A DNA stretch of 64,000 nucleotides from Arcuatula senhousia (GCA_963971305.1 OZ020308.1:31277275-31341274), one strand, 5' to 3'; shown: positions 1 to 15,400, counted from the stretch's first letter. The notes: generated from the sequence alone by a model not told the origin. Translations and numbers: made by a program.

Positions 1-285
1 AACTATAGCAGATAGAGAAAAGCTAATGTTTGCTTAAATGTTGAAGTCATTTAGCTCTACAAAAGTATTTATAGGGTGATAATTGTCAGATGACCCCTTA
101 TAGGCTTATGGCCCCTAGAATAACATTTTTTCATGATTTGGGCCTATGGCTACAGAATGAAACTATAGTAGATGGAGAAAAACTGTAACTTGCTTAAATG
201 TTCAGCTCATATAGCTCTAGAAAAGTTTTAATAGGGTCGACATCAAGACCAGGTGAGGGTCTTCAGGCTCCTGGCGCCTCTGATT
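1..285 (+). mobile_element. 3' end of a tandem-cored element (pearl-like family, copy 0)
   Basis: The window opens inside core repeats of the family seen complete at 6656-7957 and 33921-35497. Two partial core units carry the shared phrases for 'gatagagaaaagct', 'tagctctac/gaaaag' and 'gacccctta'. The 3' end is recognisable by 'catcaagaccaggtgag' at 241-257 and the terminal hairpin-like 'ggctcctggcgcctc' near 266-280. The element ends about 32 bp upstream of the first visible exon's splice acceptor. The left part lies outside the window. Confidence 0.75.
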
Positions 286-317
286 ACCATACAAAGTTTC
301 TCTTTTATCTTTTATAG

Positions 318-494
318 ACAGGAGAGGTGATTCCTATGCCAGTTCCAGCAAGTTTTAATGATGTAACACAGAACAAGACCCTGAGAGATTTCATAGGCTG
401 GGTGTGGTACGAGACAGAGTTTTATCTACCAAATGATTGGAAGAACAAGAGAGTAGTACTGAGAATTGACAGTGCTCATTATGATTCAATTGTG
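318..494 (+). CDS. GUSB: GUSB visible exon 1 (sugar-binding domain)
   Basis: Encodes residues 1-59 of the visible protein, including [10 protein letters not shown] and [14 protein letters not shown], which match the vertebrate enzyme's MPVPSSFND and VGWVWYE stretch. The acceptor is 'tttatag' ending at 317; an AG at 321 is a possible alternative, and both keep the frame only if the upstream exon has a matching phase. The donor is gtatgt at 495. The exon ends in phase 0 (after a Val codon). Confidence 0.9.
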
Positions 495-3400
495 GTATGT
501 ACATACTAGTACATGTACATGTATTTTTATGTCTTGTATTAATCTAATACATGACATATGTTTGTCATTGTATTATTTGAAAGGAGCAAATATAACCAAA
601 TGGCTATTTAAATTTTACAAAGTCTTTACCATGTTTACGTAAGAACAAAGGCAAAGGAGACACTGAAGAAAGCAACAATAAAAAAAATAATACACAACAA
701 ATTTAGATAAACATGATAAAATTAGCAACACAATTTTCTGTAAAACATAATATGAGACAGACATTTCTTGAATTATGGATGTAGGTCACTCTTAATATAT
801 TTCAGGCTCACTCCTTATGGAATGAAATATTAGTTGAAAACCAAGAAAATCATAAATAAGGACAGCAAACCTGTGTCAATCTTTGACATAGATTATCTCC
901 CCTTTTTGGGAAATTTTCTCTTTTACATAGCTTGGTCCAAAAATATTGGTTTTACCTTACGATGTGATGCTTTATACATGGGTGTCCTGACTAGCAGCCA
1001 CAAGTGTTCAACTCTTGATTGCTTTTCCAAGATGGATAAAAGAGTGAAGACCAATTAAGGTTTGATGTTCAAATTGTGTCCCAGTGTTTGTCCATGCTTT
1101 GTTTACAACCCCTGTCTAGTTCAATTCTGATTTTACAACATTTTGCACTTGGTTCTCCAAAGGATTAAGTAGTTCCTTGTTAATAAATCAGGAGTCAACT
1201 TGCAACATTTTTTCTTTCATTACAAAGAAATTTTCAATGTTTCATTGTAATAGTATTTTTTTCAGTGGGTTAATGGAAAGAAGCTGATGAATCATTCTGG
1301 TGGACATCTCCCATTTGAAGGTGTATTAACAGCTGTTAACAACAACCAAGCTAACAGATTAACAGTTGCTGTTAATAACACATTAACACCACAAACTCTT
1401 CCTCCTGGAGAAATCCAATACAAAAAGGATACAAGTAATTTAAGGTAAGATCCAGCTCTGTTGCTTCATCCTCGGAAACCCAGAGGTTCTACTCTTCCTT
1501 TACTCATTCATCACCCATTGGACATTACACAGGAAAAACCTAGTTTTGTATCAAGCCTTCTGATTTGTCCCATTACATTTTTCTACTGCAATTTAGACAT
1601 GTTTCTATATTTAAACTTTATGAAGTTCAAGATCAGATCCTGAATGTGAAACGAAAAAAAAAAATCATACCAAACGCCCCAGGGGTGACAAATGAGTAAG
1701 TGAGAGAGTAACTACTTTTTACCTTTTAGTTAAGGTTACTTTTCAGTGAAGGTATTATGATATCATCATGAAACTTTATGCACCTTATGCATTAGAATTT
1801 AAACAAACAGAAAACCTATTAATAATACCCTCAAAATCAATTTCATTGTTTATTACCGTGGCTGCAAAAGAAAAATGTTGTTACATGTAAATCGATACCA
1901 TGGCTTTTAGATGTTATTTTTGTTTTTAAATAAAGAATCGAAGAAAAAAATAATATTCTATAAAACAAAGATAAAATCATAAGACATTTATAAGATAACA
2001 CTATGAAAAAACAACTAAACTGCTATCACACCTAATTCTCTAAAAATTAAAGTGAACTTAAGGGGGTACCCAACACTTTGGCTAAAATAAAATTGTGTAA
2101 TTAAAAATATGTACTTTAGCCATATAAATCAAATTCTTAAATCTTAAGAAAATTGAACCATAGCTTTCTTTGGAAAATTTTCATCGAACATAATGGAGTT
2201 TCAACATTTTATATTTTGATCATTCAGAAGCTTGATTTCTTTGAATAATTGTGCCTGACTAAAACGTTCAAGTGATATTTAAGAGTTATTTCCCTTAGGT
2301 GTTCTGTACCCCCTTCAGGAACTGACAGAGTAAGCAGATCCTACATGTTGAAAACACTGTTGTTACATATGTTGCATCGCAAATTTCCTTTTTTTTTTAA
2401 ATTGGTTAAATTTGTTAAAGATGGAAATACAAAGGATTCTATAACAAATCTAAAAACTGTGCGCTGTTTCTCATTTAGTATTTATATAGATAAAAGACCC
2501 CAACAATAATGTAAGAGAGACATAGATAATGAGAGATGGGGATATGTAACACTGTTTACTTTTTGCAGATTCATTATGGAGTCTGGTGTAATAAAGTCCT
2601 TTTTAGAAAGTATTTTCCAAACTTGCGGACGTCAGCAATCTTTTACTTATTCACTACAGGTTTACGACTTCCAGGCTGTCATCACAAATGAAAATCTGTT
2701 GAAATTGACTAAATTCATCAATTTTAAAACATTTTTAAATCTGAGTGCCAGTCTTAAACTATTCATACAAACGTAAACATCCAAGACTTTACTCCAACCC
2801 AGTTTATTTGAATTGTGAAGGGGAAATTACACCAAAAACAGATAGGGATAAATTGATGTTTTCCTTAGCTCAACATTGATCACACAATGTGGCCAACCCA
2901 TAAAGGGAAACTACTCTTGCAAAAATTACAATAAAAGACTCATTATGGGAGTTCTGGATGACTTTTTTTCAAAATTAAGGGCTATTGCAGTATAAGGTTT
3001 TTTTTAGTGGTGATCTAATTTTGGCCATACTTACCGGGATGGAAAAATTAAAACACACTTAATAAGATGATAATACAAAGTGTTATAAATGTGAAAATTT
3101 CATTACACAAAAAAAGTCACCATCATCATTTTTCATCCACAAAGAAAACTTTCTTATTCCTTTATTTGATATTACTGCATCGGTAAATCCCATGCAACTT
3201 AAGTCTATAATGCATAAAGGCCTGCAGATCAAATTTAACTGTTAAGTGCACAATATATATAGGGAGTATGTGATCTTGATCATGGGTCCTTCACTTTTTA
3301 TATAAATATATATAATATAATCGCTTATGCTATAGGGTCGTTCCAAAGGAGTGATTTCACATCTTTTTCAACCAGCGGACGCCTGTACAACAATTTTTTT

Positions 3401-6400
3401 TTAAATTGAAGTCTCTAGGACTTTGTACGGCAACCCCGCCTAGCATATAATGCATTGCCACTTATAGAGTGACGCTATGGTGACTCAGTAAAAAAAGAAT
3501 ATATATATATTTTCCAGGTACCCACCTGGATATTTTGTACAGAACATAGCCTTTGACTTCTTCAATTATGCTGGAATTCACAGATCTGTCAAATTGTACA
3601 GGACTCCTACTGAATACATAGAGGATATAACCATTGTAACAGATTTGGAAGGAAATGATGGTACGTGGAGATGTTTTACATTTTCAATGCCAAAATGGCA
3701 TTATGTACTGTAAACCAACTTATTTTTGTGACTATTTTATCTCACGCTTTTGAGTCTTTGGGCCATTGTTTTTATATTGTTACTACTTATCACTTCAAGT
3801 GTTTTCAAGAAATTCTGTATCTTGCAAAATACATGAAAAAAAGTTGGTTTATGAAATACTAAATGGTTTCCAGAAAACTTCTCAATGCACTTCAAAAATG
3901 CATAGGAGATCAAAACTAATGTAATTTAGTTTAAATTAAAATCCCTTAAAGTAATAATAAATCAAAAAATCATAAAATTTTTAACGGTCTTTTTAAGCTT
4001 TAAATATATAAATTGTTAATAAAAACTTTTATTTAAGCTACAAAAAGTCCATTAAACAGTAGGATTTTTGCAGAATTTAGCAAAAAAATGTTTTAAAAAT
4101 CATTTGCTTCCCGAGTTGTATTATGCAAACTAGATGCATACGACCCAAGTTTGAACTCACTCGGAAGTGCCCGCGCAAGCCCATCTAAAAATACTTTAGG
4201 AAATGGATGTAAACAAACGTGGTCTGAAAAGGTATGTTCTGAATATGGCTTTTGTAACAGTTTCACTTTTTTTCTTACCCTGTTTATCTTTAAAATGATA
4301 CCAATAACAAGAGAAAGTGGTTTAGAAATCCCCCCAATGAGAATCGTGTGTCATTGAATTAATCGAGTTTTCAATTAAATAGGCCCCGTTAATAAATAGC
4401 ACGATAAAAGGAAAACATGTACGTGTGTTTTGTTATTATTTACATGTTAAACAGGTCGTGTTAAACACTTTTTAATCAGTATTTCTTATAGCGGAAAGGT
4501 TTTACTTGTCAAATAATGAAAAAATATGAAATTATGCTAAACCCAAAGCTTTACATGCTCTTCTTAAAAAATACATTTTTGTTTGTTTTGATATGTTCGG
4601 TGAAAATCGGAATGTTGTTCACGAAAGTTAATAAGTGGCCATTGGTATCAAACTTCTTTAAAAAATGAGCAACATTTCTAGCCGGTACACGCACATTATT
4701 TAAATTTTCATCTCCATAAAAGCGCTTAAGCTCTAATTTTATGATTATGCAACAGTTAAGTGATTATTTATACATTGCAATTTTTTTTCCAAAAACTGCT
4801 TTATTATTACTTTAAAATATTTTCAAGGATCAATTCTTTCCAGATTTAATCTCGATTTCTAAACATTTTGTTTTGTAAATAAAAAAAAATTGTCCCTACC
4901 TTACATTTCCAGTGGTTTGAAAGTAGGGAAGGGAAGAGGGAAACATCTTTTGTCTTGCTGCAAAGCAGAGTGGGACATAGGTGTTACTTTACGGGCGGCA
5001 GCGGTGGTGTAAACTTTTTGGGTAAGGTTTTATGAACACCTCCATATCTCAAGCACTATAGGTCTTAGGTTGATGAAACTTGGTATGCATATGCCCTAGT
5101 AGAGGCTTAGCACATTTGCATCTGTATCTTTTGACCTTTACCTTTATTTTCAGGTTGAGTGACTTTAACAATTTTCAATACATATAATAGCAAGGGTAAG
5201 GTTTTGCGAGCACCTCCATATCTCAAGAACTGTCAGTCCTAGGTTGATGAAACTTGGTGTGCATATGCCCAAGTAGTAGCCTAGCACAGTTGCAACCCCA
5301 TCTTTTGACCTTGACCTTGATTTTCCGGTTGAGTGACTTTGACAATTTTCAATACATATAATAGTGATGGTAAGGTTTTGCAAGCACCTCCATATCTCAA
5401 GACCTATTAGTCCTAGGTTGATGAAACTTGGTATGCATAAGCTCCAGTAGTAGCTTAGCACAGTTGCATCCCCATCTTTTGACCTTGACCTTGATTTTCT
5501 GGTTTAGTGACTTTGATTATTTTTATTACATATATATATTGGCAATGTTTAAGTTCTATAAACACCTTTTGATCTGAGAAACTGAAAATCCTTATAACTA
5601 TAAACTATAGTGGAGGTAAGAAAGAATTATTGTTTCTAACAGTGTCGGCAGGCGAGACATACTTTAATGTTAACTCTAGTTTAATGTTGGCCTTAAATTA
5701 GGAAAAATTCAAACATAAATGTACACGTGTACATCATGAAAACAATCATTCACACTATTATTCAGTCTCACATGCTAACTCACTAACACGTACCACCATG
5801 ATGACTACTTTCGCAGAATAATTTTTAAATGATAAACCATTCATTTCGTGCAAATTTCTGAGCAAACACTACATTTATTTTATCTGAATGTAATTGTTGA
5901 ATGCAATATTTTGTAGTTTTATTGTTGTGTTAAAGTGTGGACCTTTGCCCACATTTTGAATATGAAGAGCTTTCGGGCTTCATTAAAAATGAGCTTAGGT
6001 TTACGCTTTTACACACCAATAAAAATGCAAAATATTGCATTCAATGTATAAATATTACCATTAGTTGCTGCTCACTCTACATATATGATATACGTTAGGA
6101 CTAAACTATTTTCATGGGACTTACTTTTTCCAGTTGATCATCTTCATCGAAGTACAAAAAATAACATATACATGTATTCTAATGCATTATGATGAATGTC
6201 ATTTCTATTATTTAGGTCTGGTAAAATACTCTGTCAAAGTAAATGGGCCACAAAGCCCTGGCAGTTTGGGCTTTACAGTTGAAATCATAGATGAAGCTGG
6301 TACAACTGTAGCTTCCAGTGCAGACCCTGTAGGACAGCTGACTATAAAAAATGTGAACTTATGGTGGCCTTATGGTATGAGCAGGAAACCTACAGCGTAC

Positions 6401-9400
6401 ATGTACCAATTAAAGGTATTTTACAGCAAAACATATAATTATTTGGTTTTAAAAACAATATCACTAGTAATAGCAAAATAGTTTATTTTGGAAGTACATT
6501 TGTATTTTGACGGAGATACCAGTTTAAATGACATCTGTGAAATAGAAGAAATAAGGTTCATCAAACTAACTTTTCAAGCCTTTTCTATGCTAATTAAACA
6601 TGCATACTTATACTGCAGATTTGTCAGTATCTTATACAGAGTAAATGCAATTTTCAGCTCACCTGGCCAAAGGCCATGTGAGCTATTGCCATCACTTGGT
6701 ATCCGTCATCGTCGTCCGTCGTCATCGTTACCTTTTCTTCAAACTTCATCTCCTCTGAAACGGCTGCACAGAATCAAACCATATTTGGTATGGTGGTACT
6801 TTAGGATATCCCCCACAGAACTGATGTGGGGATTTTTGATTTGTCGAAAAACATGGCAGCTGTTGCTAATAATAGACCAGGAGGGTCAGACTACTGTTTT
6901 TGGCTTGTAAATCAAAAATATAAGAGAAAGATGAAATCTGATGCCACCCTGTTGCTTCAGCATCAAAAGTTCTACAAAAGTCTCCATTTGTTCCAAGTTG
7001 TCAGATGACCCCTTATAGGGGTTACAGCCCCTTAAAGGTGAAAAATAGCGTTTTTTCATGTTTTTGCCCTACAGTATGAAAACTATTGCAGATAGAGAAA
7101 AGTTGTTGCTTGCTTAAATGTTCAGCTTATTTAGCTCTACAAAAGTGTCCATAGGGTCGAAGTTGTGAAATGCCCCTTTTAGGGGTTATGGCCACTAAAA
7201 TAACGTTTTTTCATGTTTTTGGCCTATGGAATAAAAACTGTTGCAGATGGAGTGAAGATGTTGCTTGCTTTTTTGTTCAACTCATTTAGCTCTACAAAAG
7301 ACTTTATAGGGTCGAAGTTGTCAGATGACCTCTTATAGGAGTTATGGCCCCTAAAATAACATTTTTTCATGTTTTTGGCCTATGGAATGAAAATTGTAGC
7401 AGATAGAGAGAAGCTGTTGCTTTCTTAAATGTTCAGCTCATTTAGCTCTACAAAAGTTTCCAAAGGATTGACGTCGTCTGATAACCCCTTATAGGGGTTA
7501 CAGCCCCTAAAATAATGTTTTTTTCATGTTTTTGGCCTTTGGAATGAAAACTATTGCAGATAGAGAGAAGCTGTTGCCTGCTTTAATACATGTATTCAGC
7601 TCATTTAGCTCTACAAAAGTCTCCATAGGATCGAAGACGTCTGATAACCCCTTACAGGTGTTATGGCCCCTAAAATAACGTTTTTCATGTTTGGGGTCTA
7701 TAAAATGAAACTATAGTAGATAGAGAAAAGCTTTTGCTTTTCTCTATCTACTAAAGTTTCATTTTGTTGCTTTTCTCTATCTATTATAGTTCATTCAGTA
7801 GGCCCCAAACATGAAAAACGTTATTTCATGTTTTGGGCCGACAGATTGAAAACTATAGTAGATAGAGAAAAGCTGTTGCTTGTCAGCTCATTTAGCTTTA
7901 AAAAGTCTTTATAGGGTCGACATCAAGACCAGGTTAGCTCCTGGGAGCCTTTTGTTTGTAAAGAAACAGCTTATGTAGATGCTAAAAGCTTGTTTTAAAT
8001 CTTCATTTAAAAATCTTTAGCCATTTATGAAACAACACCATGCAAGAAAATGCACAATAAAAATATTGTTTCATTGATATTTATACACAATCTGTTGTAG
8101 ACCAATTTGTAAATTTATAATATAGGGTTAATGCATGAATATGTAACCAGTACATGTTTTCCCCAATATTCATGCAATAACTCTTTTATTGTATAGCAGA
8201 CACCAAAACCTTGCTGAAAAGTGGATTTTATCATTGATGACTTATTGTTATGACAAAATATTACACACTAACAACTTTCCATAATGCTTTCTGGGGAAAA
8301 TATATCGATACATTTTTAAAACAAGAGTTAACACTGAAGTATGTCTCACCTGCCGGCACCATCGTTCTTACTTCCACTATATTTTGAATTTACATGGATT
8401 TTCAGTTTCTGAGATCAAAAGATACATTGCTAATATATGCAATAAAAATAATCAAAGTCACTCAACCAGAAAATCAAGGTCAAGGTCAAAACATGGGGAT
8501 GCAACTGTGCTAATCTTTTACTAGGGCATATGCATACCAAGTTTCATCAACCTAGGACCAATAATACTTGAGATATGGATGTGTTTGCAAACCTTAACAT
8601 TGCTATTACATGTATATGTATTAAAAATTGTCAAAGTCACTCAACCAGAAAATCAAGGTCAAGGTCCAAAATGGGGATGTAACTGTGCTTAGCTACATGT
8701 ACTACTGGGGCATATGCATACCAAGTTTCAACAACCTAGGACCTATAAATCTTGAGATATGGAGGTGCTCACAAATCTTTTCCATTGCTATTTTATGTAT
8801 TGAAAATTGTCAAAGTCACTCAACCAGAAAATCAAGTTCAAGGTCAAAAGATGGGGATGCTAATGTGCTAAGCTACTACTGGGGAAAATGTAGACCAAGT
8901 TTCATCAACCCAGGATGCCGCCGCTGCCGGTAAAGTAACATGTGTCATGTATGTCCCGCTCTTCTTCGCAGGCGAGACAATAAAAAAAAATTAGTTCTCC
9001 TTTTTTTTATACAGGTAACACTACAATCAGAAAATGATATTGATGTGTACAGGCAACCATTTGGTGTACGGACAGTAAAAGTGACAGACTCACAAATTCT
9101 GATTAATGACAAGCCTTTCTATTGCCATGGTGTCCCAAAGCATGAGGATGCTGATGTAAGTTATCACTAAGGTAGTGATTCAATCTACCTGTAGGTCATC
9201 ACTCACGGATGAAGTTTTCTTGGACGGATTTTCTGAATTTTTTTTACCGATTTCTGGCATACAAGTAAAAAATACTTTATGCATGTTCAGACACTTTTGT
9301 AGAGTTCATTAACAGTAGGGTCAGTCGGAGACAATAATTAAAGAGATTGGTCTCCACGATAAATCCTAAATAACAGTGTCTCTGTGCTAATTTGTAAATT

Positions 9401-12400
9401 CAGATGGGGCCTGTTGAAATAGGCACTTGCAATACAAGTGAGTAAACTTTTTCATAATGAATCGTACATATGAAATATATTCATCTTTGGAAAGAGTATA
9501 TTTTGACACTTTGTTTAGACTATTTTTCTTTTCATTTTTATCACACATTTTTTTCAAAGGAACAGTTTAAAGTCAAGCATACATTTTTTTCCAAATTCAA
9601 ACTTAGAAATAGACCTCTTGGAAATCTAATACCTTTCATATTAAATCTTACCTTATACAGTGAAAACTGTCCAAACCGAACCCTGACTAAACCAAATTTC
9701 ACATCAAACTGAACAAATTCTCAAGTCCCAAAGAATTTTTGATAAAACATAAAGTAATTTAACCTGTTAAAACCGAATACTGTCCATTCCGTATACCGAA
9801 CCAATTTTTATTCCCTTTAGTTAATAAATCATATTATAAAACCTTGTCCATACCGAACTCATCATAGATAATCAAGGATTGACTTTCTGCTTTTGCAATA
9901 GCAATTACATGGATGTTTTTACAAGAAATTTAAAGGACTACCCAAGCTTTCAAAATGATTAGGATATGAGCATTTATTATCAAAACATGCAGTTATATTA
10001 ATGTTTTGATAACAATAAGTTTCACAAACCTGAATTTTGTTAATGATTGTCACCAAAACATAGCTTAATAAATGGTCTAATTAATGAGAAAATAATTTCA
10101 TTGTTAAAATTAAATAAGTGAATCACAAGCTACACCAAAAATAACCAAGAAGAATTCAATTTTGTTACTAAAAGACTTTTACTTTAATATAAACATGTAT
10201 ATAATTATATTGCATTTTCAATTTCAAATTTTATGATAGACTTTCATTTTAGTTTCAAATTATTTTATTATCTATAATAGTCCATTTCCGGTTGTACTTG
10301 AACCCTGACAAAACCGAACACCTGCTAAAACCGAACAAATCCTTGAGTCCCATTACTGTTCGGTTTGGACAGGTTTCACTGTAGTAATCTTATTTCAATA
10401 GCAAAATGATTCGAGAATATTCAGGTGAAATTTGAAGGTAATTTGATAAATTCAGGTCAACTTATAAACAGTTTGAAATTGGTCAATTTCCTGTTTTAAC
10501 AGGATGCCCGCTGGTCAATAACTCTCGATAAAGAAATTTGTTTATTGTGACAAATATCAGTCTGTTAGTGTGGTGTTTGAATTTCTATTTTTCACCACCC
10601 TTCAGATTTTATTAAATTACAAACAAAATAATGAATAAAACATTTCCAAAATGATATCAAACAATGTATGAGAAATTCAGCTATCTAAAAATACTTTTAT
10701 ATTTGAATATACTAGCTGTAGAAACACCAAAGTTTAATCGAGAGGATCCTCTTTCTTCACAAGAACGACACTGTTATTTTTAGCCATTTCATATGTTTAA
10801 TAGGATGATTCGATTCTCTTTGATATGATTTTCTCAGGGTCAGTAGAGAAGAATCATTTCAAAAGCCTCACTAAATGAAAACTTTTATTTATAATCTCAA
10901 CATGTTTTCTTTATTTCATTTTTGATAGATTAGAGGTAAAGGACTGGACTTTTCACTGATTGCAAAAGACTTCTATCTATTGAAATGGCTAGGTGCTACA
11001 TGTATCAGAACATCTCACTATCCTTATGCTGAGGAATTTATGGACCAATGTGATCAGCAGGGTATAGCAGTCATTGATGAAAGTCCTGGAGTTGGAATTC
11101 ATTCGTAGGTTTTGATATACGGTGGTTTCATTATTATTCGAGGGGTATGAATTTTCATGGTTTTCGTGGATGCCTTTACCCACAAAAATTTTTGCCCCAT
11201 GAAAAGGGAATTTAACATTGATCTGTATTCTGCAGTCTTCAAAACCATGAATTTAATTCCACAAACTGATCCTTTTTCATCAAACCACGAATATTGGTAC
11301 CCACGAAAATAAATGAATCTAAAGTAGATAGGTGGGGTGAAAGTCCAAGTTTGGAATCAGGTTTGGATTTAATGTCTGTTGCCAAAAATACCACAAATGC
11401 CTAGTTTCATAAACCCTGCAAACAAAGTTTGGGGATATATGGTAATCACACTGTCAGATTTATAATAGCAACTCTGCCCATTCCAAATGATTGATTTTGA
11501 TGAAACTTTACTTGAAAGAAGAGACATATATGAAGCAATATCAATGCTTTCATCATGGAGGTAGAAGAATATATTACTTCAATGCTCACATATACGATTC
11601 AAGGGGGATAATTGGACTTCAGGTTCTCAAGATTTTCAATATCCCTAAATTTGTGATCTCACTCACGGTGCTCCTAATTATAATTTTTTGTGTACCTTGG
11701 TAAAATAAACATACTGGATACACCAGGTATAAATGTGCATAATATTCATTAGAAGCTTGATGAAAAAACTACTTTATTCATCTCCCAGATGATGTGAATA
11801 ACACACATTTTTTTCATAACATCTGTTAATGTGTATGATATTCCTTTTACAGAAGTGATGAAAAAATGTGTGTTAATATTGCATTATATACATGTCATAT
11901 TTATAATTAAAAAAAACCCACATTTTTCATTGCTTGGTACAAAATAGAAATTCTTGGAAACTGCAAATTTTGTTTTTTATAAGAAGCAAATGTGTACGAA
12001 TGGGGCAATCAAATGTCATATGTCCTTAAAGGCCAAGACAAATTGGTAGCTACCCTATTCCCTATTTTCATAAACAGTGAGTTACCTCCCATTTACCAGA
12101 GTTGTCCTCCATTACGGTAGGTATATTACATTACAATGAATGGGGAAAATAAGGTTTTTGTTTTTTTCTAAATTATTCAAAGGGCATAGCAGACCCAGTA
12201 AGCTCGGAAAACATGTTGAATACCTTTTTGAAAATAATGATCTTTAACTTTTAGAAATTTTTTGACAAAATGAAAATAAATGCAGAAAAAACTTATATTT
12301 CCCCGCATTAACTACTATAAAATACCTTCATGAAAGAGGAGATAACTCTGCAAATGGGAGATAACTCACAATATACGAAAACAGGGAATATACACATGTA

Positions 12401-15400
12401 GACATATAAAATCATCACAAGAACAAACCACACTGCATACAAAAAACACATGTTGCAACCAATATACAATCAGAAACATGAAGTCAATTTGAAATAAGAG
12501 TGAACTCATGTGATCAAAATAATAAGCAGTTCCTAACAGGAGGGTGTGCGATTAAAAAAAATCTTCTGGGACCTCTTGTTTCATACAGTTTCTAACCATA
12601 TCTTCCTGTCAAACAGGAGGGCGCATGCCCAGCATGCTGGTCCTAAATCTGCCTTTGTAAAATTTTCATTAGATAATAATTTTGCATTTTTGTTAAGTTC
12701 AACTTTCTCATGATTTTGCTGACATTATTCATATTCTAAACTATGAGAATTATCATTCTCAAAAGGGATATTTTAGTACATAATTTGGGATTGCAAATTA
12801 ATGAAAAATAACCCTCAGGTGATGAAATTTCCATATGAATTTTTATGAAGGGCTATTATACATTCTATGTTTTCTAGGGTAGCTAACTTTGGAAATGAGT
12901 CCCTGAGCCACCACCTGACTGTTATGGAGGAGATGGTACAAAGAGATAAGAATAGACCTGCAGTTATCATTTGGTCCGTGGCAAATGAGCCACTTGTCAC
13001 AGCTCCACAGGCTGAGTTTTATTTTAAGTAAATGTTTGAAAGTTTGTAAGTGTGAAGAATTTTTTTCTTCCCAAAGTTATGTTTCAATTAAAATAGAAAA
13101 TTTTTGTATTCTTAAATCATAGCATATAACAGGGGTGGATCCATGATTTCTAGTTTGGGGAGGGATAAAGATTGCTTTTGATGAGCAAGTTGAGGCACGG
13201 AATTTGTTATGAATGTTTTTTCACTGATTTTGTGCAAAAAACCCTATTTTTTACAGTTTTATCGGCAGCATTTGCAAATTAGTACCTCTTTCCATGGATC
13301 TGTGTCTGATTAAAATAATTCAATTTCTAATACTTCTGCTCTCCAAAAAAATTTATTAAGTTAAAAATATCTCAAATAAAAGTATTAATTATTATATTTA
13401 TATGCATATTCTTTTCAAAGTAACTTAGTTTTAAAGCAAGTAGTCTATCTTTAATTCTTAGAGAGGTGCCATAAATATTCATAACTTACATTCCCTTTAA
13501 ATTTGATTTAATAAACTTGAAAAACTTATATGTAAAAAATAATCCTAGATTTTCATCCCCTCCCACATGTCCCATCCCAAATTTTTCAGCCACACCCAAA
13601 AAATATTATTTTGAATTCTAGGAGAATTATGGTCATTATGGTCAATTTCCTTTGAAATAGCAGGACATTTAATCGAAATGGATTTAAAAAAAAAGACATT
13701 TGCCTGACTGCCTCACATTTTTAAAGAAATTTTGATAAAATAGCAGGCTTCAATGTAGGTCTGTCACTTTTTAAAAATATTTTTACTATTTTGTCAATGC
13801 ATATATAAGGAATATAAGGTCATGAATAAATCGGTATTGCCTATAAAAGAAATATAAGACATTTTGTTTTTGAGATGGATTTTATCACGGCAAGTATCAG
13901 TCGAGCCTGGTAGGGCGAGCCTGATACGTAAAGCCGTGATACAAGTTTTCTCAACCAGCAAACATCAAAGGAAAATGCCGCAAATTGCCGATAAATCATT
14001 ATAATAATATACTGTGGTTTCATTTTATAATTAATTTGTGGTGTATCAATTTTCATTCTTTTCGTTGATTGCCTTGACCCATAAAATGACTAGAGCCATT
14101 AACCCCCATATTTGGCCCTGTTAATACTCAAATATTAAAATTGGTTCGTTTTACACCAAAATTTGTGTATGTATAGCTGGATGTCTGTGTTAAAAGGGAA
14201 AAGATTTGATTATGGTGTATAAATGAATTTTCTAATACACTAACCCTTCAAAAATAGTCTAAATCAGTGATTTTTACTTTTTGGCCAAAATGACTTGTTT
14301 TTCAGTCATAATTTTGTGATTTTCTATGTGGCGCCACCCCTCGCCCATCAAAATTTTTGTTGAAATATGAAGAAAATAATGTATTTATAAAATTTAAGCA
14401 ATAATATTTATGGGCGAAGGGTGGCGCCAATGTCATTTTCTGATACCAAAAACCAGGTGGAAAATTGTAAAATTTAGCTGAAATTAGCATATTTTCAATT
14501 TTAGCGTCACTTTATGACGTCATTACAACATCACAAGTACAGAAAACTTTAGAATTGATTTTGTTTTGTAACAAGTACATCTAGACTACTTGGCCACAAA
14601 AATCTTATCTAGCAAATGAATTTGAAAAAATTGGCCCGATTTAGGGCCAAATATGAGGGTTCGTGGCTTTAGTCCTTTGATACGCAACGAAAAGGAAATT
14701 CAACATTGATCTGTATGCTGCTGACTTAAGAATCACAAATAAGTATTCACAAACTGACCATTATTCTTCAAACTTCAAATATTGGTACTTTTGAAAATAA
14801 ATGTCTCCACAGTATTTCATCCATGTAACACCACTGTATTGTTTCCTCTTCCTCATCATTTCCCTATATTTACAGATCAGTCATTCAGCACACTAGGACT
14901 TTAGATCCAACAAGACCAGTAACTTTTGTAGCAAATGTCCATCCTGCTGATAATGATTATGTTGTAAGATTTTATTTTAATGCCTATTTTTTTAAGGGTA
15001 AATGGGGGTGGTAAAGGGGGTTATCAAGCATGAAACATGTTTTTAAAAAATGCTGAAAATGAAGCACAAGTTTTAAAAATTGCCAATCACAAAACACGAA
15101 AAAATGAGTTTTAATAATTGTGAAATTCAATCAAATTCTTTTGATTTTTTAAAGATTTTGAGAATAAAAACTGATTTCAACACGTTTCAGATTTTAAAGC
15201 AAAAAATATGATTGCACACAATAAATGGGTAATCGAGACGAAACTTAGGGCTAAAATACAGGCAAAAACAAAACACACACAACCATGTCAACACCAAAAC
15301 ATGAGAAATCAAAATCAAAATCATGAAAATTTGGTAACTAAAAATGTCGAAAACGGCATGAAAATAACCCTTTACAACCCTCATAAATGTATGGGGTTAA

